Shown: positions 1-9,182, counted from the first letter of the stretch. The stretch is DNA of 64,000 bases from Verrucomicrobiales bacterium (GCA_029213195.1 JARGNI010000015.1:1-64000); one strand, 5' to 3'. The notes: generated by a model not told the origin, from the sequence alone. Numbers and translations: made by a program.

Positions 1-2
1 CC

Positions 3-60
3 GGACCGTGAGGACACGGTCCCTCCAGCTCGCGAAGGAGGGACATCGTCCCCGATGTCC
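3..60. repeat. Tandem hairpin intergenic element (REP-like)
   Basis: Two perfect 8-bp hairpins sit side by side upstream of lpxC-fabZ: GGACCGTG/CACGGTCC (3-10 and 15-22, loop AGGA) and GGACATCG/CGATGTCC (41-48 and 53-60, loop TCCC). CCCTCC (21-26) can also pair with GGAGGG (37-42), giving a compound fold. It is non-coding and looks like a dispersed palindromic repeat rather than a terminator, since no T tract follows. Only one copy was recognised in this window. Confidence 0.5.
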
Positions 61-180
61 GCGCGGATGGCGTGAATCCCCACGTATGGCGCGAGGAAGA
101 GCTGCCCTTTCCTGCTGGACTATCGCCTCGATTGCGCTAGAGGTTCCCCCTTTCCCATACCCACTGGAACTCAAAAACCC

Positions 181-1491
181 ATGTCGGCTCCGAAACAGAA
201 AACACTCGCCTCTCCGGCTACGATCACCGGCACTTCTCTCCACACGGGAGAGCAGGTGACCCTGACGATGAAACCGGCTCCGGCCAATCACGGAATCAAG
301 TTTCGTCGGGTCGATCTCGATGACCAGCCCTTCATCGATGCCCATGTATCAAAGGTGCAGACCGTCGAGCGCGCCACAACCCTGGCCGAGGGATCGGTCA
401 AGGTGCACACCGTCGAGCATGTCATCTCCGCTCTCGTCGGTATGGGTGTCGACAATGCCGTGATCGAGATGGATGCGAACGAGCCTCCGATCGGGGACGG
501 ATCGGCCAAGCCTTTCGTCGATTGCATCAAGAAGGCGGGAATCGAGGAGCAGGATGCCATTCTCAGTGTTTTCGAAGTCCGGGAACCCATCCATCTCGAG
601 ACGAAGAACGGATCGCTCATCACCATCGTGCCGGACAAGGATTTCCGTATTTCCTGCACCCAGGTGGGTCCCGATGGGCGCATGACCCAGTTCTACTCGA
701 CGAAAATCACTCCCGAGATCTACGAGAAGGAAATCGCCGACGCCCGGACCTTTGTTTTTTACGAGGATGTCGAGCCGTTGCTCGAAAAAGGTCTCATCAA
801 GGGCGGCAGCCTCGAGAACGCCATCGTCATCAAGGGTGAGTCGGTCATGAGCAAGGAGTCCCTCCGTCACAAGGAGGAGTTCGCTCGTCACAAGATCCTC
901 GACATCGTCGGTGATCTCATGCTCAGCGGAAAGCGGATCATGGGGCATGTCATCGCGGTGAAGCCCGGTCACGGTCCCAATACCCAGATGGCCGAGAAGC
1001 TCGCGACGACCTTCGCCCAGACCATGTCGATGGTGCCTTCGGTTAATATTCCGACCGGTGAGGGAGTCATGGACAACGTCGAGGTGCAGAAGGTGCTCCC
1101 GCATCGCTATCCTTTCCTCATGGTCGATCGCATCGTCGGCTTCGAGGGCGAGTTCAAGTGCACCGGCGTCAAGCAGATCACGATCAACGAACCCTACTTC
1201 CAGGGCCACTTTCCCGGTCATCCCGTGATGCCCGGCGTTCTTCAAGTCGAGGCGATGGCCCAGGTCTCCAGCATCACTTTGCTGAGGCAGCCGGAGAACC
1301 AGGGCAAGATCGGTTACTTCATGAGTGCGGACAAAGTGAAGTTCCGCAAGCCGGTCATGCCGGGCGACACGCTCTTTATCGAATCCGAGATCCTCAAGAC
1401 CCGCCGAAACATCAGCTATGCCCGCTGTCGCTGTGTTGTGAACGGCGAGACCACTTCCGAGTGTGAATTGAAGTTCGCGCTTATGGTCTGA
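181..1491 (+). CDS. lpxC/fabZ: Bifunctional LpxC-FabZ: UDP-3-O-acyl-GlcNAc deacetylase / 3-hydroxyacyl-ACP dehydratase
   Basis: Cytoplasmic fusion enzyme of 436 aa. The LpxC part (about 8-285) does the committed deacetylation of lipid A synthesis. It shows the zinc motif HTVEH (H76, H80), the ANEPPIGDGSA strand and the RHKILDIVGDL motif with further His/Asp ligands. The FabZ part (about 298-436) dehydrates 3-hydroxyacyl-ACP and shows LPHRYPFLMVDR and GHFPGHPVMPGVLQVEAMAQ with the catalytic His and Glu. The fusion is known from Bacteroidetes and some PVC bacteria. It is followed 44 bp later by lpxA, as expected for an operon. The ATG at 181 gives the normal LpxC N-terminus. Confidence 0.96.
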   Translation: MSAPKQKTLASPATITGTSLHTGEQVTLTMKPAPANHGIKFRRVDLDDQPFIDAHVSKVQTVERATTLAEGSVKVHTVEHVISALVGMGVDNAVIEMDANEPPIGDGSAKPFVDCIKKAGIEEQDAILSVFEVREPIHLETKNGSLITIVPDKDFRISCTQVGPDGRMTQFYSTKITPEIYEKEIADARTFVFYEDVEPLLEKGLIKGGSLENAIVIKGESVMSKESLRHKEEFARHKILDIVGDLMLSGKRIMGHVIAVKPGHGPNTQMAEKLATTFAQTMSMVPSVNIPTGEGVMDNVEVQKVLPHRYPFLMVDRIVGFEGEFKCTGVKQITINEPYFQGHFPGHPVMPGVLQVEAMAQVSSITLLRQPENQGKIGYFMSADKVKFRKPVMPGDTLFIESEILKTRRNISYARCRCVVNGETTSECELKFALMV

Positions 1492-1535
1492 GTGGTCTAA
1501 GGATTTCCCTTCGATTCCGTTCCTTCGGTAAACCC

Positions 1536-2309
1536 ATGGCCAATCAGATTCACCCCACCGCAGTTGTCGATCCGGGCGCCGAGCTTGGCGACGACATCGA
1601 GATCGGACCCTATTCCGTGATCCAGGCCGGGGTGAAGCTCGGAGACGGTTGCCGGTTGCAGAATCATGTCACCATCGCCGGACCTACCGAAGTCGGTTCG
1701 GGAAACGAATTCTTTCCCTACGCCTCGATCGGGCAGCGTTCGCAGGATCTCAAGTATGAGGGCGAGCCAACCTATCTCGAGATCGGCGATGGCAATGCCT
1801 TTCGTGAATTCTGCACCGTGAATCGCGGCACCGCTCCCGAGTCCTACACCATCATCGGGAGCCACGGCAACTTCCTCGCCTACAGTCATATCGCGCATGA
1901 CTGCATCGTCGGGGATCATGTCATTTTCTCCAACAACGGAACCCTCGCTGGTCATGTCACGGTCGAGGACTATGCGATCATGGGTGGGCTGACCGCCGTT
2001 CACCAGTTCTGCCGGATTGGTGCTCATGCCATCACCGGAGGATGCTCCAAGATCGTCCAGGATGTGCCTCCCTTTATGGTAGCGGATGGGAACCCGGGCA
2101 AGGTGAGGGCGATCAATTCCGTCGGTCTCAAGCGTCGCGGTTTCAGCGAGGAGAAGGTGGCTGCGATCAAGCATGCCCATCGCGTGCTCTACCGTGAGAA
2201 GCGAAATTACCGCGACGCCGTCGAGGTGCTGCGCGAGGAGGAGGATCGCTTTCCCGAAGTTGATCACCTCATCGACTTCGTCGCGGCCTCGGAGCGCGGG
2301 ATTTCGTAG
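1536..2309 (+). CDS. lpxA: Acyl-ACP--UDP-N-acetylglucosamine O-acyltransferase LpxA
   Basis: First enzyme of lipid A synthesis: it moves a 3-hydroxyacyl chain from ACP to the 3-OH of UDP-GlcNAc in the cytoplasm. The 257-aa length is typical. The N-terminal two thirds is a left-handed beta helix of hexapeptide repeats (starting IHPTAVVDPGAELGDDIEIG). The catalytic His lies in NFLAYSHIAHDCIVGDHV, and GGLTAVHQFCRIG is the usual LpxA signature. The C-terminal helical domain contains LKRRGFSEEKVAAI. It lies just downstream of lpxC-fabZ on the same strand, so the two are probably co-transcribed. Confidence 0.96.
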   Translation: MANQIHPTAVVDPGAELGDDIEIGPYSVIQAGVKLGDGCRLQNHVTIAGPTEVGSGNEFFPYASIGQRSQDLKYEGEPTYLEIGDGNAFREFCTVNRGTAPESYTIIGSHGNFLAYSHIAHDCIVGDHVIFSNNGTLAGHVTVEDYAIMGGLTAVHQFCRIGAHAITGGCSKIVQDVPPFMVADGNPGKVRAINSVGLKRRGFSEEKVAAIKHAHRVLYREKRNYRDAVEVLREEEDRFPEVDHLIDFVAASERGIS

Positions 2310-2362
2310 GCTTTCTCCTACTGCCCTACGCGAGTGCCCGATAGCGGCCAAGCCTCTTCTTG

Positions 2363-2390
2363 TCCTGATAGGTTTTGTTTGTTATCAGGA
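2363..2390. promoter_or_regulatory. Perfect 8-bp inverted repeat upstream of sigma factor gene
   Basis: TCCTGATA (2363-2370) and TATCAGGA (2383-2390) form a perfect inverted repeat with a 12-nt spacer, in the gap between lpxA and the sigma factor start. No T tract follows, so an operator or leader hairpin is as likely as a terminator for lpxA. Function is inferred from position only. Confidence 0.35.
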
Positions 2391-2412
2391 TAATGTGAAA
2401 GAAGGAAATACC

Positions 2413-3123
2413 GTGAATCGTCCCTTCCCCACGACCCAGTGGTCGTTGATTGCAAGGGTAGCGAAATACGATGACGAGAGGAGATCCCAGGCCCTCGAGG
2501 AGCTCTGCCAGCTCTACTGGCCTCCTGTCTATGCCTTCATTCGGTCCAAGGGGGCGAGTCGAGCCGAGGCGGAGGATCTCACCCAGGGTTTCTTCGCCGA
2601 CCTGCTCGCCCGGGATGACTTTGCCAAGGTATCGAGCGAAATGGGTAAGCTCCGTACTTTTCTGCTTTCCTCTTCCCGCAATTACATGGCAAACGACTGG
2701 CGCAGCAAGCAATGCCTCAAGCGAGGGGGAGGGGCGGAAGTGGTCTCTCTTGATTTGACCAACGAGAATAGTGAGGAGAGGATCATCGAGCCCGAGGAGA
2801 AAGACACGCCGGAGTCCATCTTTGATCGGCAGTGGGCACTGACTTTGTTGCACCATGTGGTGGAATCCTTGCGGCAGCGCTATGAGGCCAAGGGCCAGGG
2901 AAGTCTTTTTGAGGCCCTCCGGTTTGTCATTTCGTCCGGAAGTCCGGGGACGACCTACAAGGAGATTGCGGCCGCAGAAGGCATGTCCGAAAGCGCGGTG
3001 AAGGTAGCGGCTCATCGTCTCAAGGAGCGGTATGGACAGCTGCTTCGAGAGACCATCGCCGATACCCTGATTGACGATGCAGGTGTGTCGGAGGAATTGC
3101 GGGATTTGATGAGTGCGTTTTAG
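2413..3123 (+). CDS. ECF-like sigma-70 family RNA polymerase sigma factor
   Basis: A 236-aa sigma factor of the type that PVC bacteria place next to Ser/Thr kinases. Region 2 holds FPTTQWSLIARV near the start, then AEAEDLTQGFFADLLARDDF. Region 4 holds the helix-turn-helix PGTTYKEIAAAEGMSESAVKVAAHRLKERYG. The frame is open further upstream, but the GTG at 2413 is preceded by AGAAGGAA at the right distance and starts exactly at the conserved N-terminus. The acidic AEDLTQ motif of region 2 is present. The next gene is a receptor kinase, so regulation by phosphorylation is plausible; no anti-sigma gene is present. Its regulon is unknown. Confidence 0.88.
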   Translation: MNRPFPTTQWSLIARVAKYDDERRSQALEELCQLYWPPVYAFIRSKGASRAEAEDLTQGFFADLLARDDFAKVSSEMGKLRTFLLSSSRNYMANDWRSKQCLKRGGGAEVVSLDLTNENSEERIIEPEEKDTPESIFDRQWALTLLHHVVESLRQRYEAKGQGSLFEALRFVISSGSPGTTYKEIAAAEGMSESAVKVAAHRLKERYGQLLRETIADTLIDDAGVSEELRDLMSAF

Positions 3124-3262
3124 GAGAGTTCGGGCACCGTGAGCCTGTGAAGTGCTACGCTATGCGGCCTGTAACTTTTCGGTCGGGATCGTTCTGAATG
3201 GGTAAGCATCCTGCTTCGGTTTTTCTTTTCCTTTTTGATAGGTCTTTTCATACTCCCCTTGC

Positions 3263-6200
3263 ATGAGCGCGCCCGACACGAACACATGCCCGACTTGCGA
3301 CTTGGAGATCCCCTCCGCGGCTCCGGGGGGCATGTGCCCGAAGTGCTTGCTCGAAGATGCCCTCCCTCCTACCGAGGAGACTGCAGATGACGACGCCACG
3401 GTTCTGATGGAGTCGCCTCCCGCACTGTCCCCGGCAGCGAAAGCGGCTCGCGAACGGTCCCCGGGTGCCGCCTCACCCCCGGACCCCAAGAAAGGTGCAC
3501 AACAATTCGCGCCCCCGGTCGAGGAGCTGTCGAAACTTTTCCCAGAACTGGAGATCCTCGAACTCCTCGGAGCCGGAGGAATGGGGGCGGTCTACCAGGC
3601 ACGCCAGCCACGACTCGATCGACTCGTCGCCCTGAAGATCCTTAGTTGTCCCGCGGAATACCATGACAACTTTGCGCTGCGTTTCGAGCGCGAGGCTCAA
3701 TTGCTCGCGAAGTTGAGTCATCCCAATATCGTCACCCTCTACGACTTCGGCGAGATCGAGCGGACGGAGGATCCCGAGGAGAACAATCTCTTCTACTTCA
3801 TGATGGAGTATGTCGACGGAGCGGACTTGAGTCGACTCATCCACGATGGGGGCCTCGAACCCGACCAGGCGCTTCGTCTCGTTCCCCAGATCTGTGATGC
3901 GCTGCAGTTCGCCCATGACGAGGGAATCACGCATCGGGACATCAAGCCTGCCAACATCCTCGTCGACAAGAAAGGCAATGTTCGCATCGCCGACTTCGGG
4001 CTCGCCAAGCTGATCAGCGCCGAGCAGGAGGAGGCGATGATGACCGGTCTCACCATGACGGGGACGTCAATGGGGACGCCTCACTACATGGCGCCCGAGC
4101 AGTGGGAGGCCCCGGAGAAGGTGGATCATCGAGCCGATATCTATTCCCTCGGGGTTGTGTTTTACGAAATGCTCACCGGATCCCGACCGCATGGGATTTT
4201 CACTCCGCCTTCGCAGAAGACCGCGATCGATGACCGCATCGACACCGTTGTTCTCAAGGCGATGGAGAAGGAGCCCGAGCTGCGATATCAGCAGGCCAGC
4301 CAGGTGAAAGAGGATGTGACGCGGGTGGTGTCGGAGCCGGTGGAGGTCGTTCCTGCTTCGAAGAATCGGACGGGGTTGTGGATCGTTGTTGCTTTGGCTT
4401 TACTGGCGATCATTGGGTTGGGTATCTGGTGGCAGGGAATCGGACCGGGGCAACCAGTCGAGCAGCCTGAAACGGCTTCAATACCTCAAGAAGATGATGT
4501 CCTGACCCAAGACGAGATCACTTTCCATCTCGAACCACCACGGACCCTCGCCACGATGCGCGAGCGGGGTGGGCGCCTCCGTTTCTGGTCCGAAGGCGAG
4601 ATTCCAGTGCGTCCTGATCTGAGACCAGCGGAGGGTCTGGACGATCTGGTCGCACTCGACGGTGATACCTCGTTTCACGTGGATGAGGACTATCGGTGGA
4701 TGGCTCGCCGCGGTTCAGGAGGGTCGGTTACCGCCTTCACCGGAATCCCCGATCCGGATCGGCTCGTGAGTCTCAACCGTCACCACGCCGTCTACGAGGA
4801 TGGCGATCGTATCCGCATCCGGCAGGATGCTTCGAGCTATGAGTGGACCGAGATACCTGGCGACGTGGTGGCTGCGGAACAATGCATCGCCAACACGCAC
4901 GAGAGCAGCACTTTCGCCATCTTCCTGAAACGAGACGGGAATCTCATCCTCCAAGACGGGTGGCTCAAGCCCGAACTGACCGAGTTGCGGGGACTGCTCC
5001 AGGGTTTGAACGATGTCGTCAAGATCGATGCCGAATGGAACACAGCCGCCGCCCTGCGTGCCAATGGCGAGTTGATCGCATGGAACGACCAGGGAGAGAT
5101 CATTCTCCCCGATCAACCATTGCGAAACGTGGTCGACATCGTCTGCGCTGCAAATCGGTGGTTGGCTCTCGATGCCGGGGGACAGGTCCACTCCTGGCAG
5201 GATCCCGAGCTGGAAGGGGTTGGCAATCCGCCACCACAGGATCTTGGGAAGGCGTATGCCATTGCTGCGTTCGGGAATATCTGCGCCGCCCAGATGGCTG
5301 ACGGAAGCTGGCGGGCGTGGATGGTACGGGGTAATCCCCAGAGTCAACCCCTTGTCGCAAAAATCGAGGCGATCGGACCCGCGCTCGACCTCCTGTTCGA
5401 GCCGCAGAAGCATGCCTCATTGCTCTGGATCGAGCCAGAAAGGCCCGATATTCCAGTTTCCGAAGAAATAGCAAACTTGTTCAAATCCGTCGTCGGTCCC
5501 CTCCAGATCTACGGACGATTTCTGGACAACAAGTCCCCGGACCTGAGCCGCGCTGCTGGAATCGATGACTTTTCGCAAGTGATCCTGACAGAGTCCCATT
5601 GGGTCGCGCTCCGCAAAAATGGGACGATCGTTTCTTCGGACGATCGAGGCCATGGGAAAACCGGCGTGAAGAAATTATTGCAGGGACGATTCAAGAGCTT
5701 TGGCTGGATTGACGAGGACGGAAAGCTCACCATCGTCGGAGACGAGACAGGTGAGGGTCACCGCTTCACCTCGAAAGGCGTTCTCGATGTTCCACAGGAA
5801 ATCCAGTCCATCGGAGTCGTCGATGCCGAGTGGGAAACGGACTTTGCTATTGCGCGGCTGAAAGATGGAACGGCGCGGGTTTGGGGAGAACGCTACTCGA
5901 ACCCGGCTCAGAATTGGCTTCCCCCGTGGCCTTTGCCCTTGTCCGAGGTTCTCACAGATGTGATCGACATCGCGACGACGAATGACACCACGGCAGTGAT
6001 TCAGGCGGACGGTTCGCTCCACGCCTGGTCGGATCAAGGCATGCTCGATTTATCGGAACTATCGGCATCCGCGCCTTTTCGCCAGATCGAGACTGGTTGG
6101 GGATCGAATCATCTCCTTTGTTCCGACGGCACGGTCTACAACGTCTGGAACGATCAACCGGAGTTTCTGAAAGGATGGAAACGAGCGGAGAAGGGACACA

Positions 6201-6481
6201 TGGTCCACGGAGGAGCCTATTTCAGTGCCGAGACGGGCGGGTGGAAATGGATCGATTCCAAGGATACATCGGTCGTGCCGGAATCGATGAAGCAATGGAT
6301 TCCCACGCTAGAGAATCAATCGCCGGAATCATTCTGTATCCGGATCCTCGGTTCTGAAGAGGGGGGGGAAGACCTTTGTCGCGGCATGGATAGGCGATCT
6401 AGATCCGCCGAAGGCTGGCCCGATCAACGAGGCCGAGGCAACCAAGCCCACGGACCCAAAAGAACAGGACAAACTTCTTGA
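3263..6481 (+). CDS. Transmembrane Ser/Thr protein kinase with zinc ribbon and RCC1-like repeats (frameshifted at 3' end)
   Basis: The N-terminus has a zinc ribbon (CPTC at 9-12, CPKC at 25-28). The kinase domain (about 93-355) has a glycine loop GAGGMGAVYQA, VALKIL lysine, HRDIKPANIL and DFG. One membrane helix follows (about 371-391). The outer part carries RCC1/beta-propeller-like units ending in patterns such as ALRANGELIAWN, ALRKNGTIVSSD and ARLKDGTARVWGE. In a run of eight G at 6361-6368 the frame is lost; the last ~38 residues are out-of-frame sequence. The true reading continues in another frame to 7391, for a total of about 1375 aa. The upstream sigma factor is its probable partner. 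Whether the break is real or a sequencing error cannot be decided here. Confidence 0.88.
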   Translation: MSAPDTNTCPTCDLEIPSAAPGGMCPKCLLEDALPPTEETADDDATVLMESPPALSPAAKAARERSPGAASPPDPKKGAQQFAPPVEELSKLFPELEILELLGAGGMGAVYQARQPRLDRLVALKILSCPAEYHDNFALRFEREAQLLAKLSHPNIVTLYDFGEIERTEDPEENNLFYFMMEYVDGADLSRLIHDGGLEPDQALRLVPQICDALQFAHDEGITHRDIKPANILVDKKGNVRIADFGLAKLISAEQEEAMMTGLTMTGTSMGTPHYMAPEQWEAPEKVDHRADIYSLGVVFYEMLTGSRPHGIFTPPSQKTAIDDRIDTVVLKAMEKEPELRYQQASQVKEDVTRVVSEPVEVVPASKNRTGLWIVVALALLAIIGLGIWWQGIGPGQPVEQPETASIPQEDDVLTQDEITFHLEPPRTLATMRERGGRLRFWSEGEIPVRPDLRPAEGLDDLVALDGDTSFHVDEDYRWMARRGSGGSVTAFTGIPDPDRLVSLNRHHAVYEDGDRIRIRQDASSYEWTEIPGDVVAAEQCIANTHESSTFAIFLKRDGNLILQDGWLKPELTELRGLLQGLNDVVKIDAEWNTAAALRANGELIAWNDQGEIILPDQPLRNVVDIVCAANRWLALDAGGQVHSWQDPELEGVGNPPPQDLGKAYAIAAFGNICAAQMADGSWRAWMVRGNPQSQPLVAKIEAIGPALDLLFEPQKHASLLWIEPERPDIPVSEEIANLFKSVVGPLQIYGRFLDNKSPDLSRAAGIDDFSQVILTESHWVALRKNGTIVSSDDRGHGKTGVKKLLQGRFKSFGWIDEDGKLTIVGDETGEGHRFTSKGVLDVPQEIQSIGVVDAEWETDFAIARLKDGTARVWGERYSNPAQNWLPPWPLPLSEVLTDVIDIATTNDTTAVIQADGSLHAWSDQGMLDLSELSASAPFRQIETGWGSNHLLCSDGTVYNVWNDQPEFLKGWKRAEKGHMVHGGAYFSAETGGWKWIDSKDTSVVPESMKQWIPTLENQSPESFCIRILGSEEGGEDLCRGMDRRSRSAEGWPDQRGRGNQAHGPKRTGQTS
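6361..6368 (+). other. G8 homopolymer causing frameshift in receptor kinase gene
   Basis: Eight consecutive G lie at the point where the kinase frame fails. With seven G the codons would read GAG GGG GGG AAG ACC TTT and continue without a stop through AAWIGDLDPP into the second RCC1-like module. Such tracts are prone to slipped-strand mispairing in cells and to miscounting in sequencing. Confidence 0.75.
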
Positions 6482-6539
6482 GACCGTTTCCGGTTCACTC
6501 CAGGGCCAGGGCACCTTCCGATGGGGAGGTGCGATTCGC

Positions 6540-7391
6540 GTGGATTCGGTGGCCGACAAGAACGACTTTGTGGAAGTCATTATGAGCGCAAACATGTGGG
6601 CTGCTCTGCGGAGCAATGGACAGGTCGTCACGAATGATCTCACTCAAACGGAAGAGGGAGTGGCCAAGCTTCTGCTCGGTGCTTTCAACTTCGGAACCAT
6701 CGATCGAAGAGGACGGCTTTCCATTCACGGTGAGATGCCGGATCATCCAGATGTTGCGGGAGGATCGTCTGCGGGAGTGTTCGCCATCCCGGAGGATATC
6801 CAGGAAGTGGGTGTCGAAGATGCCATGTGGGTGGCGGGTATGGCGATGGCTCGTCTCCGTGACGGGACGGTCCGAGTCTGGGGAGAGCGATACGAAAGGG
6901 ATTTCGATGGCCAGAAACAAATTTCCAGGCCTCCTGCCGAGGCGCTCACCCGCGTCGAGGACATCGCCATCTGCAACTATGGGTGTGCCACCCTGACGGA
7001 AGGGGGAAGGTTGCATCTCTGGACCCATCAGTTCTCCCTCTCCCAATTTCCGACCCTCGATAGCGAGGTCGTCGACATCGAAAGAGGGTGGACCACTTTC
7101 CGCGTTCTTCTCGCTAACGGAAAGCTCTTCGAGTTTCTCGGTCCTCATGGGAAAGAGGGGAGCCTCCTCGCAGAAAACATCGAGGCGATGGATGGCCGGC
7201 TGGTCCTTCGCGAAGGCAGTTCTCAATGGGAGTCGCTGGACGAGGACGAGGCCGTCAGGGATATGCTGAACACGCGTCTCGCCGATTTTGGAAGAGTCGC
7301 CCGCAGTTCCTTTGCCGTATCCATCGGGAAGGAAAAGGAAACAGGGGAACCCATGGTGAATGCACTGTGGATCGAGCCTGCAGGAAACTGA
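6540..7391 (+). pseudogene. Out-of-frame C-terminal RCC1-like module of the upstream kinase
   Basis: This 283-aa open frame starts at an internal GTG and has no signal peptide. The same frame is open back to 6366, right after the G8 tract. Its sequence repeats the layout of the preceding kinase ectodomain: MWAALRSNGQVVTND matches HWVALRKNGTIVSSD, and MARLRDGTVRVWGERYE matches IARLKDGTARVWGERYS. It therefore is the distal end of the kinase gene, a tandem duplicate of about 280 residues, separated by the frameshift. On its own it would be a cytoplasmic fragment with no clear role. Confidence 0.85.
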
Positions 7392-7731
7392 TTTCACAGG
7401 GTCGAGTTCCCGTCCAACTGGGATGTTCCCGAGCTGCTGTGTAGTTCGGTAAAATGGGTCGATCTGCAAGCCGCCGATCTGGAGTGCGGCGGCTCGACGC
7501 CGCTTTCGAGGGTTCGAGAGCGATCGAAGGGACATTGGTTTCAGACCCCGGATGGCCCCGTGTAGCTCGGTTCCAACGAGGTTTTACCCGCCCCTTGCGT
7601 CCGCAAAGCGGTGTCGAGCCACCGCACTCCAAACTACAGTTGACTGAGTCGCTGCCTACTTCTCACTGAAAGTAATCCTGGATCAGAAAAATCCAGCGTG
7701 CCCGCCGAGTTTTCTGTATACTGGAACATCT
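7392..7731. other. Intergenic region with large inverted repeat
   Basis: No credible gene is seen in these 340 bp between the kinase and the sulfatase. Its main content is the inverted repeat at 7480-7631. The last 100 bp should hold the sulfatase promoter, but no convincing -35/-10 pair was identified. Confidence 0.6.
7480..7631. repeat. 152-bp inverted-repeat element with 27-bp arms
   Basis: The arms at 7480-7506 and 7605-7631 are reverse complements at 25 of 27 positions. The left arm reads TGGAGTGCGGCGGCTCGACG onward; the right arm ends with GCCACCGCACTCCA. The two mismatches are both transitions, as expected for a maintained hairpin. The size and lack of any gene suggest a miniature palindromic element (MITE/REPIN-like). 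Only one full copy was seen here. Confidence 0.65.
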
Positions 7732-9138
7732 ATGAAGCGTTGTCTGTTTTTACTCCTCTCACTTTTCGTTTCCTCCCTCGGTCTCTCGGCTGAGAAGCCC
7801 AACATCATCTACATCATGGCCGACGACCTCGGCTGGGCGGAGTTGGGGAGCTATGGGCAGGAGAAGATCCAGACACCGAACCTCGATCGTCTCGCCGCCG
7901 ACGGGATTCGTTTCACCCAGCACTACACTTCGGCACCGGTCTGTGCTCCGGCTCGCTATTCGCTGATGACCGGAAAGCATGGAGGACATTCTTTCGTCCG
8001 CTCGAATTACGAGATCGGCGAATGGGACAGTCACCGGGGCCAACTCCCCATGCCGGCCGATGAGGTCACGATTGCCGAGATTCTGAAGAAGCAGGGCTAC
8101 GCCACGGGTGCCTTCGGCAAATGGGGGATCGGCGAACCCGGATCGGAAGGTGACCCGCTGAACCAGGGCTTCGATCGTTTCTACGGTTACAACTGCCAGC
8201 GTCATGCTCACAATCTCTTTCCTGAGTATATCATCGACCAGGACCAGCGCGTTCCGCTCGCAGGCAATACGGCAACGGTCTACGGCCAGACCTATGCTCC
8301 CAAAGTCATTGCCGACGCCGCGCTGCAGTTCGTCGATGACCACAAGGACGAGCCCTTCTTTCTCTACTACCCGACCATCATTCCTCACCTCGCGCTCCAG
8401 GTGCCCTATGACGAGCTGTCTCCCTACATCAACGAGTGGGATGAGACTCCCTATGTCGGGAAGAGCTACCAGCCGCACCCGACTCCACGCGCCGCCTACG
8501 CGGCGATGATTTCCTACATGGACAAGCAGATCGGGCGGTTGCTCGCCAAGCTCGAGGAGCATGGGCTGGCGGAGAACACGGTAATTTTCTTCACTTCGGA
8601 CAATGGAACGACGTTCATCAAGGGCCAGGTCGACTACGAGTTCTTCAACAGCGTCGATCACCTCCGTGGTTTGAAGGGACAGACATTCGAAGGAGGCATT
8701 CGCGTGCCCATGGTCGTTCGCTGGCCTGGGAAGATCGAGGCGGGTCGCGTGACGGATCATCTCAGTACGCATTACGATGCGCTTGCGACCATCGTCGATA
8801 TCACTGACGCCGAGGTCGATTCGGTGCAGGATGGCATTTCCTATCTGCCGACCTTGCTGGGGAAGGAGCAGCCCAATCATGAGTATCTCTTCTGGGATTT
8901 TGCAGGATACGGTGGGCAGGTCGCGATGCGAAAGGGTGACTGGAAAGCGGTTGTGCGCGACGCGATCAAGAAGCCGAATGCCAAGGTGCAGCTCTACAAT
9001 CTTGCCGACGATCCGTCGGAGGAAAAGGACGTAGCCGCGCAGCATCCCGACAAGGTTGCCGAGTTCACCAAGGCGATGATCGAGGCTCGTGATGAGCCCG
9101 AGATCGAGAGGTTTCGTTACTGGAAATACAGTGAGTAG
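7732..9138 (+). CDS. Secreted sulfatase (arylsulfatase family)
   Basis: This 468-aa sulfatase starts with a Sec signal peptide (MKRCLFLLLSLFVSSLGLSA). The alkaline-phosphatase-like fold begins at NIIYIMADDLGW, with D31 and D32 as calcium ligands. The Cys-type active site CAPAR (C71) would be converted to formylglycine by a maturation enzyme that is not in this window. Further motifs are AFGKWGIG, SDNGTTF and PMVVRWPGKI. It is likely exported and cleaves sulfate esters from a polysaccharide or small arylsulfate; the substrate cannot be read from the sequence. No polysaccharide lyase is nearby, and the gene appears monocistronic. Confidence 0.93.
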   Translation: MKRCLFLLLSLFVSSLGLSAEKPNIIYIMADDLGWAELGSYGQEKIQTPNLDRLAADGIRFTQHYTSAPVCAPARYSLMTGKHGGHSFVRSNYEIGEWDSHRGQLPMPADEVTIAEILKKQGYATGAFGKWGIGEPGSEGDPLNQGFDRFYGYNCQRHAHNLFPEYIIDQDQRVPLAGNTATVYGQTYAPKVIADAALQFVDDHKDEPFFLYYPTIIPHLALQVPYDELSPYINEWDETPYVGKSYQPHPTPRAAYAAMISYMDKQIGRLLAKLEEHGLAENTVIFFTSDNGTTFIKGQVDYEFFNSVDHLRGLKGQTFEGGIRVPMVVRWPGKIEAGRVTDHLSTHYDALATIVDITDAEVDSVQDGISYLPTLLGKEQPNHEYLFWDFAGYGGQVAMRKGDWKAVVRDAIKKPNAKVQLYNLADDPSEEKDVAAQHPDKVAEFTKAMIEARDEPEIERFRYWKYSE

Positions 9139-9182
9139 ATTGGGTCACGGGTCACGGGTCGACCTGAATTGGTGTTTTGGTT

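Noticed and set aside
349-1245. 298-codon minus-strand frame
   Set aside because: Antisense shadow of the LpxC-FabZ gene.
6361-6368. Programmed ribosomal frameshift at the G8 tract
   Set aside because: No slippery heptamer and no clear downstream pseudoknot was found, so slippage or error is preferred; not excluded.
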